Origin: Viridibacterium curvum
GTDB lineage: Bacteria > Pseudomonadota > Gammaproteobacteria > Burkholderiales > Rhodocyclaceae
DNA: 64,000 nucleotides
Direction: 5' to 3'
Assembly (NCBI RefSeq): GCF_039544165.1
Contig: NZ_BAABLD010000008.1
Coordinates: 744,001-808,000, forward strand
The position numbers and the translations under genes are program-made. The notes under the pieces are model-generated. The model was not told the DNA's origin. It ran no database searches and saw only the letters and a program-made list of their open reading frames with translations. Shown here in pieces: positions 8,083 through 15,966 of this stretch (the first letter of the stretch is position 1; every line of letters starts with the position of its first letter).

Positions 8083-9258
8083 GTGAAAATCCCCTACCCG
8101 CTGCTGGCCGTGATCCTCGCGGCACTCAACGCGATCGGTCCCTTCTCGATCGACACCTACCTGCCCGCCTTCCCCGCCATCGAGAGCGGGCTGGTCACTA
8201 CCACCCTGTCCGTGCAGCAGTCGCTGACGGCCTACATGCTGCCTTTCTCGATCATGATGCTCTGGCACGGCGCCCTGTCGGATGCGCTGGGGCGTCGTCG
8301 CGTCATCCTCGTCGGCATGAGCTGCTATCTCGTCGCATCGTTGCTGTGCGCATTCGCTCAGAACATCGAGATGCTCTGGCTGGGCCGCGCGCTGCAAGGC
8401 CTGTCGGCCGGCTCGGGCGTCATCGTCGGTCGCGCCATCGTGCGTGATCTGCTCGACGGCCCCGCCGCGCAACGTCTCATGTCGCACGTCGCCCTGGTGT
8501 TCGCCATCGCGCCGGGCGTGGCTCCCATCATCGGCGGCGCGCTGGCCCAAGCCTGGGGCTGGCGAGCGATCTTCGCCCTGCTGGCACTGATGGCCGCCGC
8601 ATTGATGGTGCTGGTGTGGACGCAGCTGCCGGAGACCCTGCCGCAGGACAAACGCCAGTCCCTGCACCCAGCCAGCCTGCTCAAGGCCTACTCGTCCGTG
8701 CTTGGCGATCATCGCTTCGTGCTTCTGTCGCTGGCCATGGCCAGCCTGTTCGGCGGCTTCTTCCTCTACGTGATGTCGGCACCGGTGTTTCTGATGCAAC
8801 ACCTGCATCTCGATGCCACCCAGTTCGGCTGGCTGTTCGTGCCGCTGGTGCTGGGCATGATGGGTGGCTCCATGCTCTCCGCACGACTGGCGGGGCGCCT
8901 GTCACCCATTGCCACGGTGAAGCTCGGCTACACCATCGCCGCTGCCGCCACCTTGCTCAATCTTGTGCTCAGTGCCGCGATGCCCGACACCCTGTCGATG
9001 CGTATCCCGCAGCTGGCGCTCTACACCCTGGGCATGTCCGCCGCGATGCCCACGCTGACCCTGCACGCGCTTGACATGTTTCCGGCACGACGTGGCCTCG
9101 CAGCGAGTTGCCAGGGCGCCATCCAGACGCTTGTGATGGCCTTCGCGGCAGGCGTCATCGCGCCGCTTGTGTGGGGCACCACGCTGCATCTGGCGCTGGC
9201 AGGGGCGGCGAGTCTGCTGCTGAGCACGCTGGCCTGCTGGTGGTCGATGCGGTCGTAG
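8083..9258 (+). CDS. Bcr/CflA-family MFS drug efflux transporter
   Basis: The 391-residue protein has about twelve hydrophobic helices. It has the Bcr/CflA marks: FSIDTYLPAFP near the N-terminus, the DALGRRRV loop between helices 2 and 3, and the RAIVRDL and PIIGG segments. Members are proton-driven inner-membrane exporters of drugs such as bicyclomycin or of sulfonamides and peptides. The start is a GTG at 8083, which begins the conserved N-terminus; no ATG is available nearby. It stands alone and runs toward the convergent DUF4197 gene. The actual substrate cannot be told from sequence. Confidence 0.88.
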   Translation: MKIPYPLLAVILAALNAIGPFSIDTYLPAFPAIESGLVTTTLSVQQSLTAYMLPFSIMMLWHGALSDALGRRRVILVGMSCYLVASLLCAFAQNIEMLWLGRALQGLSAGSGVIVGRAIVRDLLDGPAAQRLMSHVALVFAIAPGVAPIIGGALAQAWGWRAIFALLALMAAALMVLVWTQLPETLPQDKRQSLHPASLLKAYSSVLGDHRFVLLSLAMASLFGGFFLYVMSAPVFLMQHLHLDATQFGWLFVPLVLGMMGGSMLSARLAGRLSPIATVKLGYTIAAAATLLNLVLSAAMPDTLSMRIPQLALYTLGMSAAMPTLTLHALDMFPARRGLAASCQGAIQTLVMAFAAGVIAPLVWGTTLHLALAGAASLLLSTLACWWSMRS

Positions 9259-9264
9259 TTTTCC

Positions 9265-9281
9265 GGTGCGCCGTGCGCACC
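9265..9281. terminator. Hairpin between convergent genes
   Basis: GGTGCGC at 9265-9271 and GCGCACC at 9275-9281 form a 7-bp stem with a 3-nt loop, exactly in the gap between the convergent transporter and DUF4197 genes. Neither side has a strong U-tract, so it may be a weak bidirectional terminator. Confidence 0.4.
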
Positions 9282-9965
9282 CTACAGTGCGCCGAAGACC
9301 TTCTTCGCCAGCTTGCCGACTGCCTGAGCGGGGTTCTCGCGGATGGCCTTCTCTTCATCGCCGATGCGCATATAGAGCGCATCGAGGGCGCGCCGTGTCA
9401 CGAAGCGGTCGAGCTGCGCATCGTCCTGGCTGATGAGGCCGAACTTGCTGGCCTGGCGCGCGATGCGGTCATAGCGCTCAGCGAGCTTCTGGCCAGCGAC
9501 GACCTTGCTGACCACGGGCAGGAATTTCTGCGTCAGCGCATCGAAGGTCTTGCCACGGAAGAACTGCGTCACCGAATCGTCGCCCCCGGTGAGGATGCCC
9601 TTGGCGTCCTGCACGCTCATGCTCTTCACCGCCCCCACCAGCAAGGGCCTGGCCTCGGACACCGCCGTTTCGGCTGCGCGGTTGAGCGCGAGGTGAAGCT
9701 CGTCGAGCGCCGCACCCTGGCCGAACGTGCGCAGCACGGGCTCCAGTTGCTGCAGGCTGTCGGGCAGAGGCAGGCGGAAGCGGTCACTGGCGAAGAAGCC
9801 ATCCTTGGCGCCCAGCATGGCCACCGCCTGACCGGCGCCCTGCTCCAGCGCCTGCTTCAGGCCAGCGCTGGCGTCCTTGCTGGAGAGCGCGTCGAGCAGG
9901 CTGGCACGCACGGAGAAGGACAAGCCGGAAAAGGCCAGGGCCGCAAGGAAATGACGTCGCTGCAT
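9282..9965 (-). CDS. DUF4197 domain-containing exported protein
   Basis: The 227-residue product begins MQRRHFLAALAFSGLSF, a signal-like N-terminus with an RR pair, and continues with the helical DUF4197 pattern: the domain core starts after ASLLDALS, contains DAKGILTGGDDSVTQFFR, and ends with a DALYMRIGDEEKAIRENP motif. DUF4197 proteins are common in proteobacteria and are expected in the periplasm; their function is unknown. The gene converges with the Bcr/CflA transporter and is divergent from the membrane protein gene at 10039. Assignment to the family is confident from its motifs. Confidence 0.85.
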   Translation of the reverse strand: MQRRHFLAALAFSGLSFSVRASLLDALSSKDASAGLKQALEQGAGQAVAMLGAKDGFFASDRFRLPLPDSLQQLEPVLRTFGQGAALDELHLALNRAAETAVSEARPLLVGAVKSMSVQDAKGILTGGDDSVTQFFRGKTFDALTQKFLPVVSKVVAGQKLAERYDRIARQASKFGLISQDDAQLDRFVTRRALDALYMRIGDEEKAIRENPAQAVGKLAKKVFGAL

Positions 9966-10038
9966 GGTGTTCACCTCGTGTTCGGACAGGTATGGGAGAG
10001 TAACGGCCTTCGAATGCCACGCAGTGTCTTGCCGACCG

Positions 10039-10578
10039 ATGGAGCAACCCAAGGAACCCCAGCCCGACCTCGCCCGCCGCTTGCGCCGCGCAGCAGGTTT
10101 TCCCGTCGTGCTGCTGGCAGCCCTCATCCTGTGGCTCGAAGAGTGGCTGTGGGAGCCGCTGGGCAAGCTGATGCACGGTATCGGTCGCCTGCCGGTGATC
10201 CGCCAGATCGAAGGCCTGATCCAGCGCGCGCCGCCCTGGCTGGCGCTGGCCTGCTTCGCCATTCCGCTGGTGTCGCTGCTGCCCTTCAAGCTCGCCGGCC
10301 TGTGGCTGCTCGGCAAGGGGCATGTCGTCTCGGGCGTCGGCGTCTTCCTGTCCGCCAAGGTTGTGGGCACTGCACTGGGTGCGCGCATCTTCGCGCTGAC
10401 CCGCCCGGCCCTGATGCAACTGGCCTGGTTTGCCCGCCTGTGGGAAGGGTTGCAGCGCCTGCGCGCCTATCTCTACGGGCGGCTCAAGGCACACCCGCTG
10501 TGGCAGGCCGTGCAGCGTCTGCGCGCGCGTTGGCTGCACTGGTCCTCGGCCAGAAGGAACGGCAGCTCCGGCAACTAG
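10039..10578 (+). CDS. Conserved hypothetical membrane protein
   Basis: This 179-residue protein has hydrophobic segments at about residues 20-35 and 65-115. The central region reads LLPFKLAGLWLLGKGHVVSG and is followed by a strongly basic, amphipathic C-terminus rich in Arg and Trp. The ATG at 10039 (MEQPKE) fits the start of the soluble N-terminus; the frame stays open upstream. The sequence recalls a family of uncharacterised betaproteobacterial inner-membrane proteins, but no function is known. It is divergent from the DUF4197 gene with about 73 bp between starts. Confidence 0.7.
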   Translation: MEQPKEPQPDLARRLRRAAGFPVVLLAALILWLEEWLWEPLGKLMHGIGRLPVIRQIEGLIQRAPPWLALACFAIPLVSLLPFKLAGLWLLGKGHVVSGVGVFLSAKVVGTALGARIFALTRPALMQLAWFARLWEGLQRLRAYLYGRLKAHPLWQAVQRLRARWLHWSSARRNGSSGN

Positions 10579-10590
10579 GCAGTGTTCGGG

Positions 10591-10615
10591 ATTGATCACG
10601 GCCTTCGTGATCAAT
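10591..10615. promoter_or_regulatory. Perfect inverted repeat upstream of pectate lyase gene
   Basis: ATTGATCACG (10591-10600) and CGTGATCAAT (10606-10615) form a perfect 10-bp inverted repeat with a 5-nt spacer. It lies just after the membrane-protein gene and about 130 bp before the pectate lyase, followed by an AT-rich stretch. It could be a weak terminator for the upstream gene or an operator for the pectinase genes; the short spacer and symmetric arms suit either. Confidence 0.45.
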
Positions 10616-10624
10616 GTCATTTAT

Positions 10625-10653
10625 TTGCTCATAGATTTTACTGCTCTTAACAA
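10625..10653 (+). promoter_or_regulatory. Possible sigma-70 promoter for pectinase genes
   Basis: In the only AT-rich stretch before the pectate lyase gene, TTGCTC (10625-10630) is followed after 17 bp by TAACAA (10648-10653). Both boxes are imperfect, so this is a tentative assignment based on spacing and base composition. Confidence 0.3.
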
Positions 10654-10747
10654 CTCTGTTGGTTTTGTTGTTTTAGCATTGTTACCGGTCGCAAAGGCCG
10701 GCGGGTTGCCCATTGGGGGTGCCTGCATCACAACAGAGGAGACTCCC

Positions 10748-11461
10748 ATGCGTTACAGCAACCTGATGTTCGGCCTGGTTCTGGCAGCCACCGCCACTAT
10801 GAGCCACGCCACCTCCACTATCTCCGGCACAGTTGATTACAGCGGCGCCACGGTCGGCACGTCCTGCGACGGCCAGTCCGAAAGCCAGGCGCCGGTGTTC
10901 GTGCTGAAAGCTGGCGCCACCATCAAGAACGTCGTGATCAAGGCCGGCGCAGCCGCCGACGGTATCCACTGCCTGGGCAACTGCAAGCTCGAGAACGTGA
11001 CCTGGGCCGATGTCTGCGAAGACGCCGCCACCATGAAGGGCGGCTCGGGCACCGTCATGTACGTCAAGGGCGGCGCGGCTTACAGCGCCGCAGACAAGGT
11101 ATTCCAGCACAACGGTCTGGGCTCGACCATCCAGATCTACGGCGGCTTCTATGGCGAGACGATCGGCAAGCTCTACCGCTCCTGCGGTAACTGCACGACC
11201 AACACCAGCAGCGGCGCCCGCAAGGTGATCATCGACAGCGTCAAGCTCAACGGCGTGTCGGCCGCTGTCGTCGGCATCAACAGCAACTACGGCGACACGG
11301 CGACCATCACCAACCTGTCGATCAAGGGCTGGACCAAGGGCAGTCCCAAGGTCTGCGTGGCCTACACCGGTAACAACACTGGTGCCGAGCCGACTTCGCT
11401 GGGTGAGAAGTGGGGTACGACCAACTGCGTCGTGACGACTTCCAACATCACAGCCTACTGA
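10748..11461 (+). CDS. Pectate lyase, polysaccharide lyase family 3 type
   Basis: The 237-residue protein has a classic signal peptide (MRYSNLMFGLVLAATATMSHA) and then a compact beta-helix sequence. It carries PL3 features: a GADGIHC-like segment (here AADGIHCLGNC), WADVCEDA, and paired cysteines. PL3 enzymes cleave de-methylated pectin by beta-elimination with calcium and are secreted. The ATG at 10748 has a GAGGAG-type ribosome site 8-9 nt upstream. The pectinesterase gene follows 82 bp downstream on the same strand, which makes sense because de-esterification supplies this enzyme's substrate. An operon is likely. Confidence 0.88.
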   Translation: MRYSNLMFGLVLAATATMSHATSTISGTVDYSGATVGTSCDGQSESQAPVFVLKAGATIKNVVIKAGAAADGIHCLGNCKLENVTWADVCEDAATMKGGSGTVMYVKGGAAYSAADKVFQHNGLGSTIQIYGGFYGETIGKLYRSCGNCTTNTSSGARKVIIDSVKLNGVSAAVVGINSNYGDTATITNLSIKGWTKGSPKVCVAYTGNNTGAEPTSLGEKWGTTNCVVTTSNITAY

Positions 11462-11543
11462 GGTCCGCCTCAGCCTGAGCTGCACGGGCCGGCCGCGCGA
11501 GTGGTCGGCCTTATCCCCGCGCCGCCCCGATCCGGAGAACGCC

Positions 11544-12740
11544 ATGAATGCCTTCCGCCCGTTCCGCATGTCGCGGAACCTGCTGGCCGCTGTTTGCGCC
11601 ACTTTTGCCACGGTTGCGAGCCTGCCCGCCACGGCCGCCACCAGCACCTCGACCCGCCCGCAGCTCACCAGCACCACGGCAGCGAGCTACACCATCGCCA
11701 AATACATGGCGCAGGCCGGCACCATCGGCTCGCTGACCACGGATAACTGGGACCCCACCGGCGGCGTCGGCACTTCGAGCAGCTTCACCGCCAACTACAC
11801 TGTCGCCAGCGACGGCACCGCCAGCTACAAGACCATCCAGGCCGCCATCAGCGCCGCCGTGGCCGCGGGCGGCACGACCCGCAAGTACATCAGCGTCAAG
11901 GCCGGCACCTATCGCGAAGTGGTCTGCGTGCCCGCTTCGGCGCCACCGATCACGCTGTACGGCATCAGCACCACGGCGTCCGATACGACGCTCGTCTACA
12001 ACAATGCCAACCTGACGCCGAAATCTACCGGCACCGTCACCAACGGCTGCGTCAGCAACTCGTCCGCAACGACCGTCGGCACGCTCAACAGCGCCACGCT
12101 GACCGTGCTGGCCAAGTACTTCCGCGTCATCAACCTGACCATCTCGAACGATTACGCCGAGGGCACCTACAGCGGCAGCAACCAGTCGGCGCTGGCGCTG
12201 GCACAACGCGGTGACCAAGGCATGTACCAGAACGTGCGCCTGCTCGGTAACCAGGACACGGTGTATGTCGGCTCGACGAGCTACTCGACGGTGATCCGCG
12301 CCTACTTCCGCTCCAGCTTCATCAAGGGCGACACCGACTTCGTGTTCGGCCACGGCACTGCCGTCTTCCACGGCTGCACCATCCAGTACTCCGCCGCGCG
12401 TCTCGGTGCCGGCGTCGCGAGCTACATCTTTGCGCCCAGCACGGTGGCGGCCAACAGCTACGGCTTCCTGGTGATCAGCAGCACGATCAACTCCACAGGC
12501 AGCGCCTCGACCGGAACCATCTACCTCGGTCGTGCCTGGGACGAAGGCGTCAGCAGCGTGTCGAGCTACGTGAATGGCTCCTCGCCGAACGGTCAGCTGG
12601 TGATCCGTGACACAGCTATCGACAGCTTCATCCGCAGCAGCGCGCCTTGGGGCACCTCGACAGCCGGCCGCCCGTATTGCTCTAGCAGCTGCACCTATTC
12701 CGCCAACCGATTTAACGAATACAACAACAGCGGTTACTGA
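11544..12740 (+). CDS. Pectinesterase (carbohydrate esterase family 8)
   Basis: The 398-residue product has a signal peptide cleaved near the ATAA of residues 30-33. The mature part is a beta-helix with the family 8 blocks: YKTIQAAI near the start, GNQDTVY carrying the catalytic-site Gln and Asp, GDTDFVFG with the nucleophilic Asp, and YLGRAW with the substrate-binding Arg. It removes methyl esters from pectin outside the cell. An SD-like GGAG (11536-11539) precedes the ATG. It forms a two-gene set with the pectate lyase and is followed by a strong terminator. Confidence 0.92.
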   Translation: MNAFRPFRMSRNLLAAVCATFATVASLPATAATSTSTRPQLTSTTAASYTIAKYMAQAGTIGSLTTDNWDPTGGVGTSSSFTANYTVASDGTASYKTIQAAISAAVAAGGTTRKYISVKAGTYREVVCVPASAPPITLYGISTTASDTTLVYNNANLTPKSTGTVTNGCVSNSSATTVGTLNSATLTVLAKYFRVINLTISNDYAEGTYSGSNQSALALAQRGDQGMYQNVRLLGNQDTVYVGSTSYSTVIRAYFRSSFIKGDTDFVFGHGTAVFHGCTIQYSAARLGAGVASYIFAPSTVAANSYGFLVISSTINSTGSASTGTIYLGRAWDEGVSSVSSYVNGSSPNGQLVIRDTAIDSFIRSSAPWGTSTAGRPYCSSSCTYSANRFNEYNNSGY

Positions 12741-12766
12741 TTGCCGTCGCACCGGTCTGTCTCCTT

Positions 12767-12799
12767 GCCTGCCACGGTTCACCCTGGCAGGCTTTTTTT
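12767..12799 (+). terminator. Rho-independent terminator after pectinesterase
   Basis: GCCTGCCA (12767-12774) pairs with TGGCAGGC (12785-12792) across a 10-nt loop and is followed directly by seven T residues. This ends the pectin operon. Read on the other strand it lies just beyond the end of the interrupted MerR regulator gene. Confidence 0.9.
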
Positions 12800-12801
12800 C
12801 G

Positions 12802-13260
12802 TCAGCAGCAGCCCTCGCCGGATTGCGGATGGGCCGTTGCAATAGCCACAGGCTGGTCAGTCTGCAGTGCACCGGGAATGCCGCATGTGGCGACCACATC
12901 GCTGCACCCGCAGCTGACGCGCAAGTCCTGCAGTTCGTGCAGGAGCGCCTGCTATTCCGTGATGCGGTGTTCGACGTGGCGGATGTGCGCCGTCACGCAG
13001 GCGTCCACGGCTTCGCAGTTTTCGCCGGGCCGGGACTGCAGGTCGAGCAGGGTACGCACTTCGTCCTGGCTCATGCCCAGCGCCCGACAACGTCGAATGA
13101 AGCGCAGGCGCTGCACATGCGCCTCGCCATACAGGCGGTAATTGCCTGACGTGCGCGCCACGGTTGGCAGCAAGCCTTCGCGTTCGTAGTGGCGCACGGT
13201 TTCCACCCCGCAGCCAGCGAGGCGGGCCAGGTCTCCGATCTTCAGATTGGCCGCTTGCAT
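12802..13260 (-). pseudogene. CadR/PbrR-like MerR-family metal regulator interrupted by in-frame TAG
   Basis: The first 102 codons encode a MerR-type winged helix (KIGDLARLAGCGVETVRHYE) and the start of the dimerisation helix, with C82 in the CadR/PbrR metal-site position. Codon 103 (12952-12954) is TAG. The same frame then continues to a TGA at 12802-12804 with a convincing family C-terminus: a helix with LHELQDLR, then C117, C119 and C126 and a CGI motif. The complete reading would be 152 residues, the usual length. As written the stop removes two of the three expected metal-binding cysteines. It may be a nonsense mutation, a sequencing error or a suppressed codon. The gene is divergent from a CDF-like transporter and faces a classical MerR-type operator. 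Confidence 0.7.
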
Positions 13261-13278
13261 GACAACTCCGGCAAGAGC

Positions 13279-13309
13279 TTGACCCTGTATTGGCTACAGG
13301 GTAGCTGAT
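13279..13309 (+). promoter_or_regulatory. MerR-type operator/promoter for the metal transporter
   Basis: A TTGACC -35 box (13279-13284) overlaps a perfect inverted repeat, ACCCTGTA (13282-13289) and TACAGGGT (13295-13302), with a TTGGC spacer. This is the operator style of CadR/PbrR regulators, placed inside an over-long promoter spacer. A weak -10 element would fall near 13303-13309. It sits between the divergent regulator and transporter genes. Confidence 0.75.
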
Positions 13310-13342
13310 GCAGGCATTGCCGATTTGTTCCGGAATCACGCC

Positions 13343-13969
13343 ATGCCCGGCTGCTGCCACGACGACCATTGCCACGCTCCCAAAAAGACCCGCACCCGCG
13401 TGCGCCGCGCACTCTGGATCGCATTGCTGATCAATGCCGCAATGTTCGGTGTCGAGTTCGCCGCCGACTGGAAAGCGGGATCAGTATCCCTGCTCGCCGA
13501 CGCCATCGACTTCCTCGGTGACGCCGCCAACTTCGGCATTGCGCTGGCCATGCTGGGCATGCTGCCGGTGTGGCGTAGCCGCGCAGCGATGCTCAAGGGT
13601 CTGTCGATGGCGGGCTTCGGCATCTTCGTACTCAGGCGCGCGATCTGGCAGGCAAGCCAGGGTCAGCCGCCGGAGCCGTTCACGATGGGCGCCATCAGCC
13701 TGCTGGCCCTGCTCGCGAATGTCTCGGTGGCGGTGCTGCTGTATGCCTTCCGCGAAGGCGAGGCGAACATGCGCTCGGTGTGGCTATGCACGCGCAACGA
13801 CGCACTAGGCAACATTGCCGTACTGCTCGCTGCGGCAGGCGTCTTCGGCACCGGTCAGGGCTGGCCGGATCTGGCCGTCGCCGTGGTCATGGGTGGCCTC
13901 GCCCTGTCCGCCGGCAGCTCGATCATCCGTCAGGCCAGACAGGAATTGCTGACGCCCGTCAGCGCCTGA
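13343..13969 (+). CDS. CDF-like metal cation transporter
   Basis: This 208-residue inner-membrane protein begins with a metal-ligand-rich tip (CCHDDHCH, residues 4-11) and has about five or six hydrophobic segments. SLLADAIDFLGDAANF matches the Asp-containing helix of cation diffusion facilitators, which export Zn, Cd, Co or similar ions in exchange for protons. It is shorter than classical CDF proteins (about 300) because the cytoplasmic C-terminal domain is missing. The ATG at 13343 was chosen over one 18 nt upstream because it starts the Cys/His tip. It is controlled by the divergent CadR/PbrR-type operator. Its 3' end overlaps the convergent EamA gene by 11 nt. Confidence 0.75.
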   Translation: MPGCCHDDHCHAPKKTRTRVRRALWIALLINAAMFGVEFAADWKAGSVSLLADAIDFLGDAANFGIALAMLGMLPVWRSRAAMLKGLSMAGFGIFVLRRAIWQASQGQPPEPFTMGAISLLALLANVSVAVLLYAFREGEANMRSVWLCTRNDALGNIAVLLAAAGVFGTGQGWPDLAVAVVMGGLALSAGSSIIRQARQELLTPVSA

Positions 13970-14387
13970 AGCCGAGGATCAGGACGCCGGCAGCGACCAG
14001 CGCAATGCCCAGCCAGCTGCGCGCATCCGGACGTTCGCCGAGAAAGAGCACCGCGAAGATCGCCACCAGCACAAGACTCAGCTTGTCGACCGGCGCCACC
14101 TTCGAGGCCTCGCCCAGCTTGAGCGCGCGGAAGTAGCACAGCCACGAAGCGCCGGTCGCCAACCCCGACAGCACGAGGAAGACGATGCTGCGTGAGGGCA
14201 GAGCCAGCGGATTGCGCCACTTGCCCAGCGCCAGCACGATCGCCGCGAGCACGACGAAGATGACGCCGGTGCGGATCAGCGTCGCGTAGTCCGAATCGAC
14301 ACCATCGAGACCCAGCTTGGCAAAGATTGCGGTCAGTGCTGCGAAAACAGCTGAGAAGAGGGCCCAGTGAAACCAGCTTTCGCTCAT
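13959..14387 (-). CDS. EamA-family small membrane transporter
   Basis: The 142-residue protein has about five hydrophobic helices and the EamA (DMT superfamily) signature GASWLCYFRALKLGEASKVA, followed by PVDKLSLVLVAIFAVLFLGE. Single-EamA proteins of about 140 residues usually act as dimers and export metabolites; the substrate is unknown. It begins 28 nt after the end of the cupin gene, so the two are probably cotranscribed. Its 3' end overlaps the convergent CDF-like gene. Confidence 0.85.
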   Translation of the reverse strand: MSESWFHWALFSAVFAALTAIFAKLGLDGVDSDYATLIRTGVIFVVLAAIVLALGKWRNPLALPSRSIVFLVLSGLATGASWLCYFRALKLGEASKVAPVDKLSLVLVAIFAVLFLGERPDARSWLGIALVAAGVLILGFRR

Positions 14388-14415
14388 CGCCGCCCTCCGT
14401 TTGCCCCGCTGACTT

Positions 14416-14739
14416 TCAGCCGAATACGTGAATGGCCAGCCGCACCGTGCGCGGCCCGGTCCAGGCCACGCGGTGCACACAGCGCGCCGGCAGCAGCAGA
14501 CTGTCGCCTTCGCGCAAGGTGCGCAGATCACCGCTTTCGAACTCCAGCGTCGCCTCACCGCGCAACAGCATGACCCATTCGTCATGTGGCTGGTCGTACC
14601 AGAAATCGGGGTCACTGCGCTGACCGTCCGAGACGATGCGCTCGATGCGCACGAGATCGCTCTCGAACAGGGTCTGGAAGTCCTCTGCCTCGCTGGTCAG
14701 CGGCAGCTGGGCGAGCAGGTTGAAGAGCTCTGGCGTCAC
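14416..14739 (-). CDS. Cupin-domain protein
   Basis: The 107-residue protein forms a single conserved beta-barrel. The motif HDEWVMLLRGEATLEF matches the first cupin motif and the GDSLLLPARCVHRV stretch matches the second. The metal-ligand pattern is incomplete (QPHDEW rather than HxHxxE). Members of this small family are mostly uncharacterised. The start is a GTG at 14739; no in-frame ATG precedes the conserved MTPELF-like N-terminus. It lies 6 nt after parB on the same strand and before the EamA gene, so it may be read through from the par operon. Confidence 0.75.
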   Translation of the reverse strand: MTPELFNLLAQLPLTSEAEDFQTLFESDLVRIERIVSDGQRSDPDFWYDQPHDEWVMLLRGEATLEFESGDLRTLREGDSLLLPARCVHRVAWTGPRTVRLAIHVFG

Positions 14740-14745
14740 GCAGCG

Positions 14746-15606
14746 TTACTTGAGCCGTGCCAGCAGACCGTCAAGCTGATCAAGGCTGCCGAAGTCGATG
14801 GAGAGCGTGCCCGCACCCTTCTTGTTGGCCTTGATCTTTACCATGGCACCAAGTTTGTCGGAGAGGTCTTCTTCGAGACGCAGCAAATCGGTGCTGGCTT
14901 CGGCGCGTTTGGCCGTCTTCGCATCCTTGGGCGCGAGCTGACTGTTGACCAACTTCTCGGTGTCGCGCACCGACAGGCGCTTGGCGACGATCTGGTTGCC
15001 GATGAGGATCTGGCCTGCGGCGTCGAGCGCCAGCAGCGCACGCGCGTGGCCCATCTCGATGTCACCGACCATCAGCATTTCGCGCACGGGGTTCGACAGT
15101 TGCAGCAGTCGCAGCAAGTTCGACGTTGCCGGGCGCGAGCGGCCCAGTGCGTCAGCCGCCTGCTGGTGGGTCATGCCGAATTCGTCGATGAGGCGCTGGA
15201 TGCCAAGTGCTTCTTCGAGGGGATTGAGGTCTTCGCGCTGGATGTTCTCGATCAGCGACATGGCCAGCGCGGCTTCATCCGGAATCTCGCGGATGATGAC
15301 CGGCACCTCGGTCATCTCGGCGATCTGCGAAGCGCGCCAGCGGCGCTCACCGGCGATGATTTCGTGTTTGCCCCCACCGATGGGGCGCACCGTGATCGGC
15401 TGCATCAGTCCCTGAGCCTTGATCGACGCGGCCAGCTCTTCGAGCGAGCCGGCGTCCATGCGCGTACGCGGCTGGTACTTGCCGGGCTGCAGGTTGTCGA
15501 CGGGCAGGGTGGTCAGGTTGCCGACGTTGTCATACGGCAAGGTGTCGCCGCCCAGCAGGGCTTCGAGGCCGCGACCGAGGCCTTTCTTGATCTTGGGTGG
15601 ATTCAT
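14746..15606 (-). CDS. parB: Chromosome partitioning protein ParB
   Basis: The 286-residue protein begins KGLGRGLEALLG, as chromosomal ParB proteins do. The N-terminal CTPase/ParB domain contains LQPGKYQPR and IIAGERRWRAS (the GERR nucleotide-binding box). The central helix-turn-helix region (GMTHQQAADALGRSRPATSNL) recognises parS, and the C-terminus dimerises. ParB loads on parS and spreads as a sliding clamp, with ParA driving origin segregation. Two parS-type sites lie 42-43 kb away in this window. The usual immediate parA neighbour is separated by the hepT-mntA pair. Confidence 0.96.
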   Translation of the reverse strand: MNPPKIKKGLGRGLEALLGGDTLPYDNVGNLTTLPVDNLQPGKYQPRTRMDAGSLEELAASIKAQGLMQPITVRPIGGGKHEIIAGERRWRASQIAEMTEVPVIIREIPDEAALAMSLIENIQREDLNPLEEALGIQRLIDEFGMTHQQAADALGRSRPATSNLLRLLQLSNPVREMLMVGDIEMGHARALLALDAAGQILIGNQIVAKRLSVRDTEKLVNSQLAPKDAKTAKRAEASTDLLRLEEDLSDKLGAMVKIKANKKGAGTLSIDFGSLDQLDGLLARLK

Positions 15607-15615
15607 GTCTGTTTC

Positions 15616-15966
15616 TTACTCGCCCAGACGCTGAGCGAGTTGTTCAAGTTGCACAATCAGGGCCGGAATTTCCTGCCGGGCGGTCGCCCACACCAGCTGG
15701 AGGTCGACCTCAAAGTAGTCGTGAATCAGCTTGTCGCGAAATGCTGCCATGTAGCGCCACGGAATATGGGCATTTTCGCCACGAAATTCAGGGGCCAGCT
15801 TTTTGCTCGCTTCGCCAATCACTTCAAAACACTGGATCACTGCGCGCTGACGCATGCGGTCAGCCAGAAAATCTTCCTTGCTCAGTGTCGTGTAAGTCTC
15901 GATCTCGCGCGCCGCCTGCACGATGTCCGCAAGATAGAGATTCTCGTTGCGACGCGACGCATTCAT
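15616..15966 (-). CDS. hepT: HepT-like RNase toxin (DUF86/HEPN)
   Basis: The 116-residue helical protein has the HEPN catalytic motif RX4HXY as RDKLIHDY, preceded by IGEASKKLAPEF, typical of HepT. HepT toxins cut RNA (tRNA ends in one studied case) and are silenced when the MntA partner adds AMP to the tyrosine of this motif. The gene starts inside the stop of the mntA gene (ATGA overlap), the standard arrangement of the type VII toxin-antitoxin pair. It is followed 9 nt later by parB, an unusual position within the par operon. Confidence 0.88.
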   Translation of the reverse strand: MNASRRNENLYLADIVQAAREIETYTTLSKEDFLADRMRQRAVIQCFEVIGEASKKLAPEFRGENAHIPWRYMAAFRDKLIHDYFEVDLQLVWATARQEIPALIVQLEQLAQRLGE

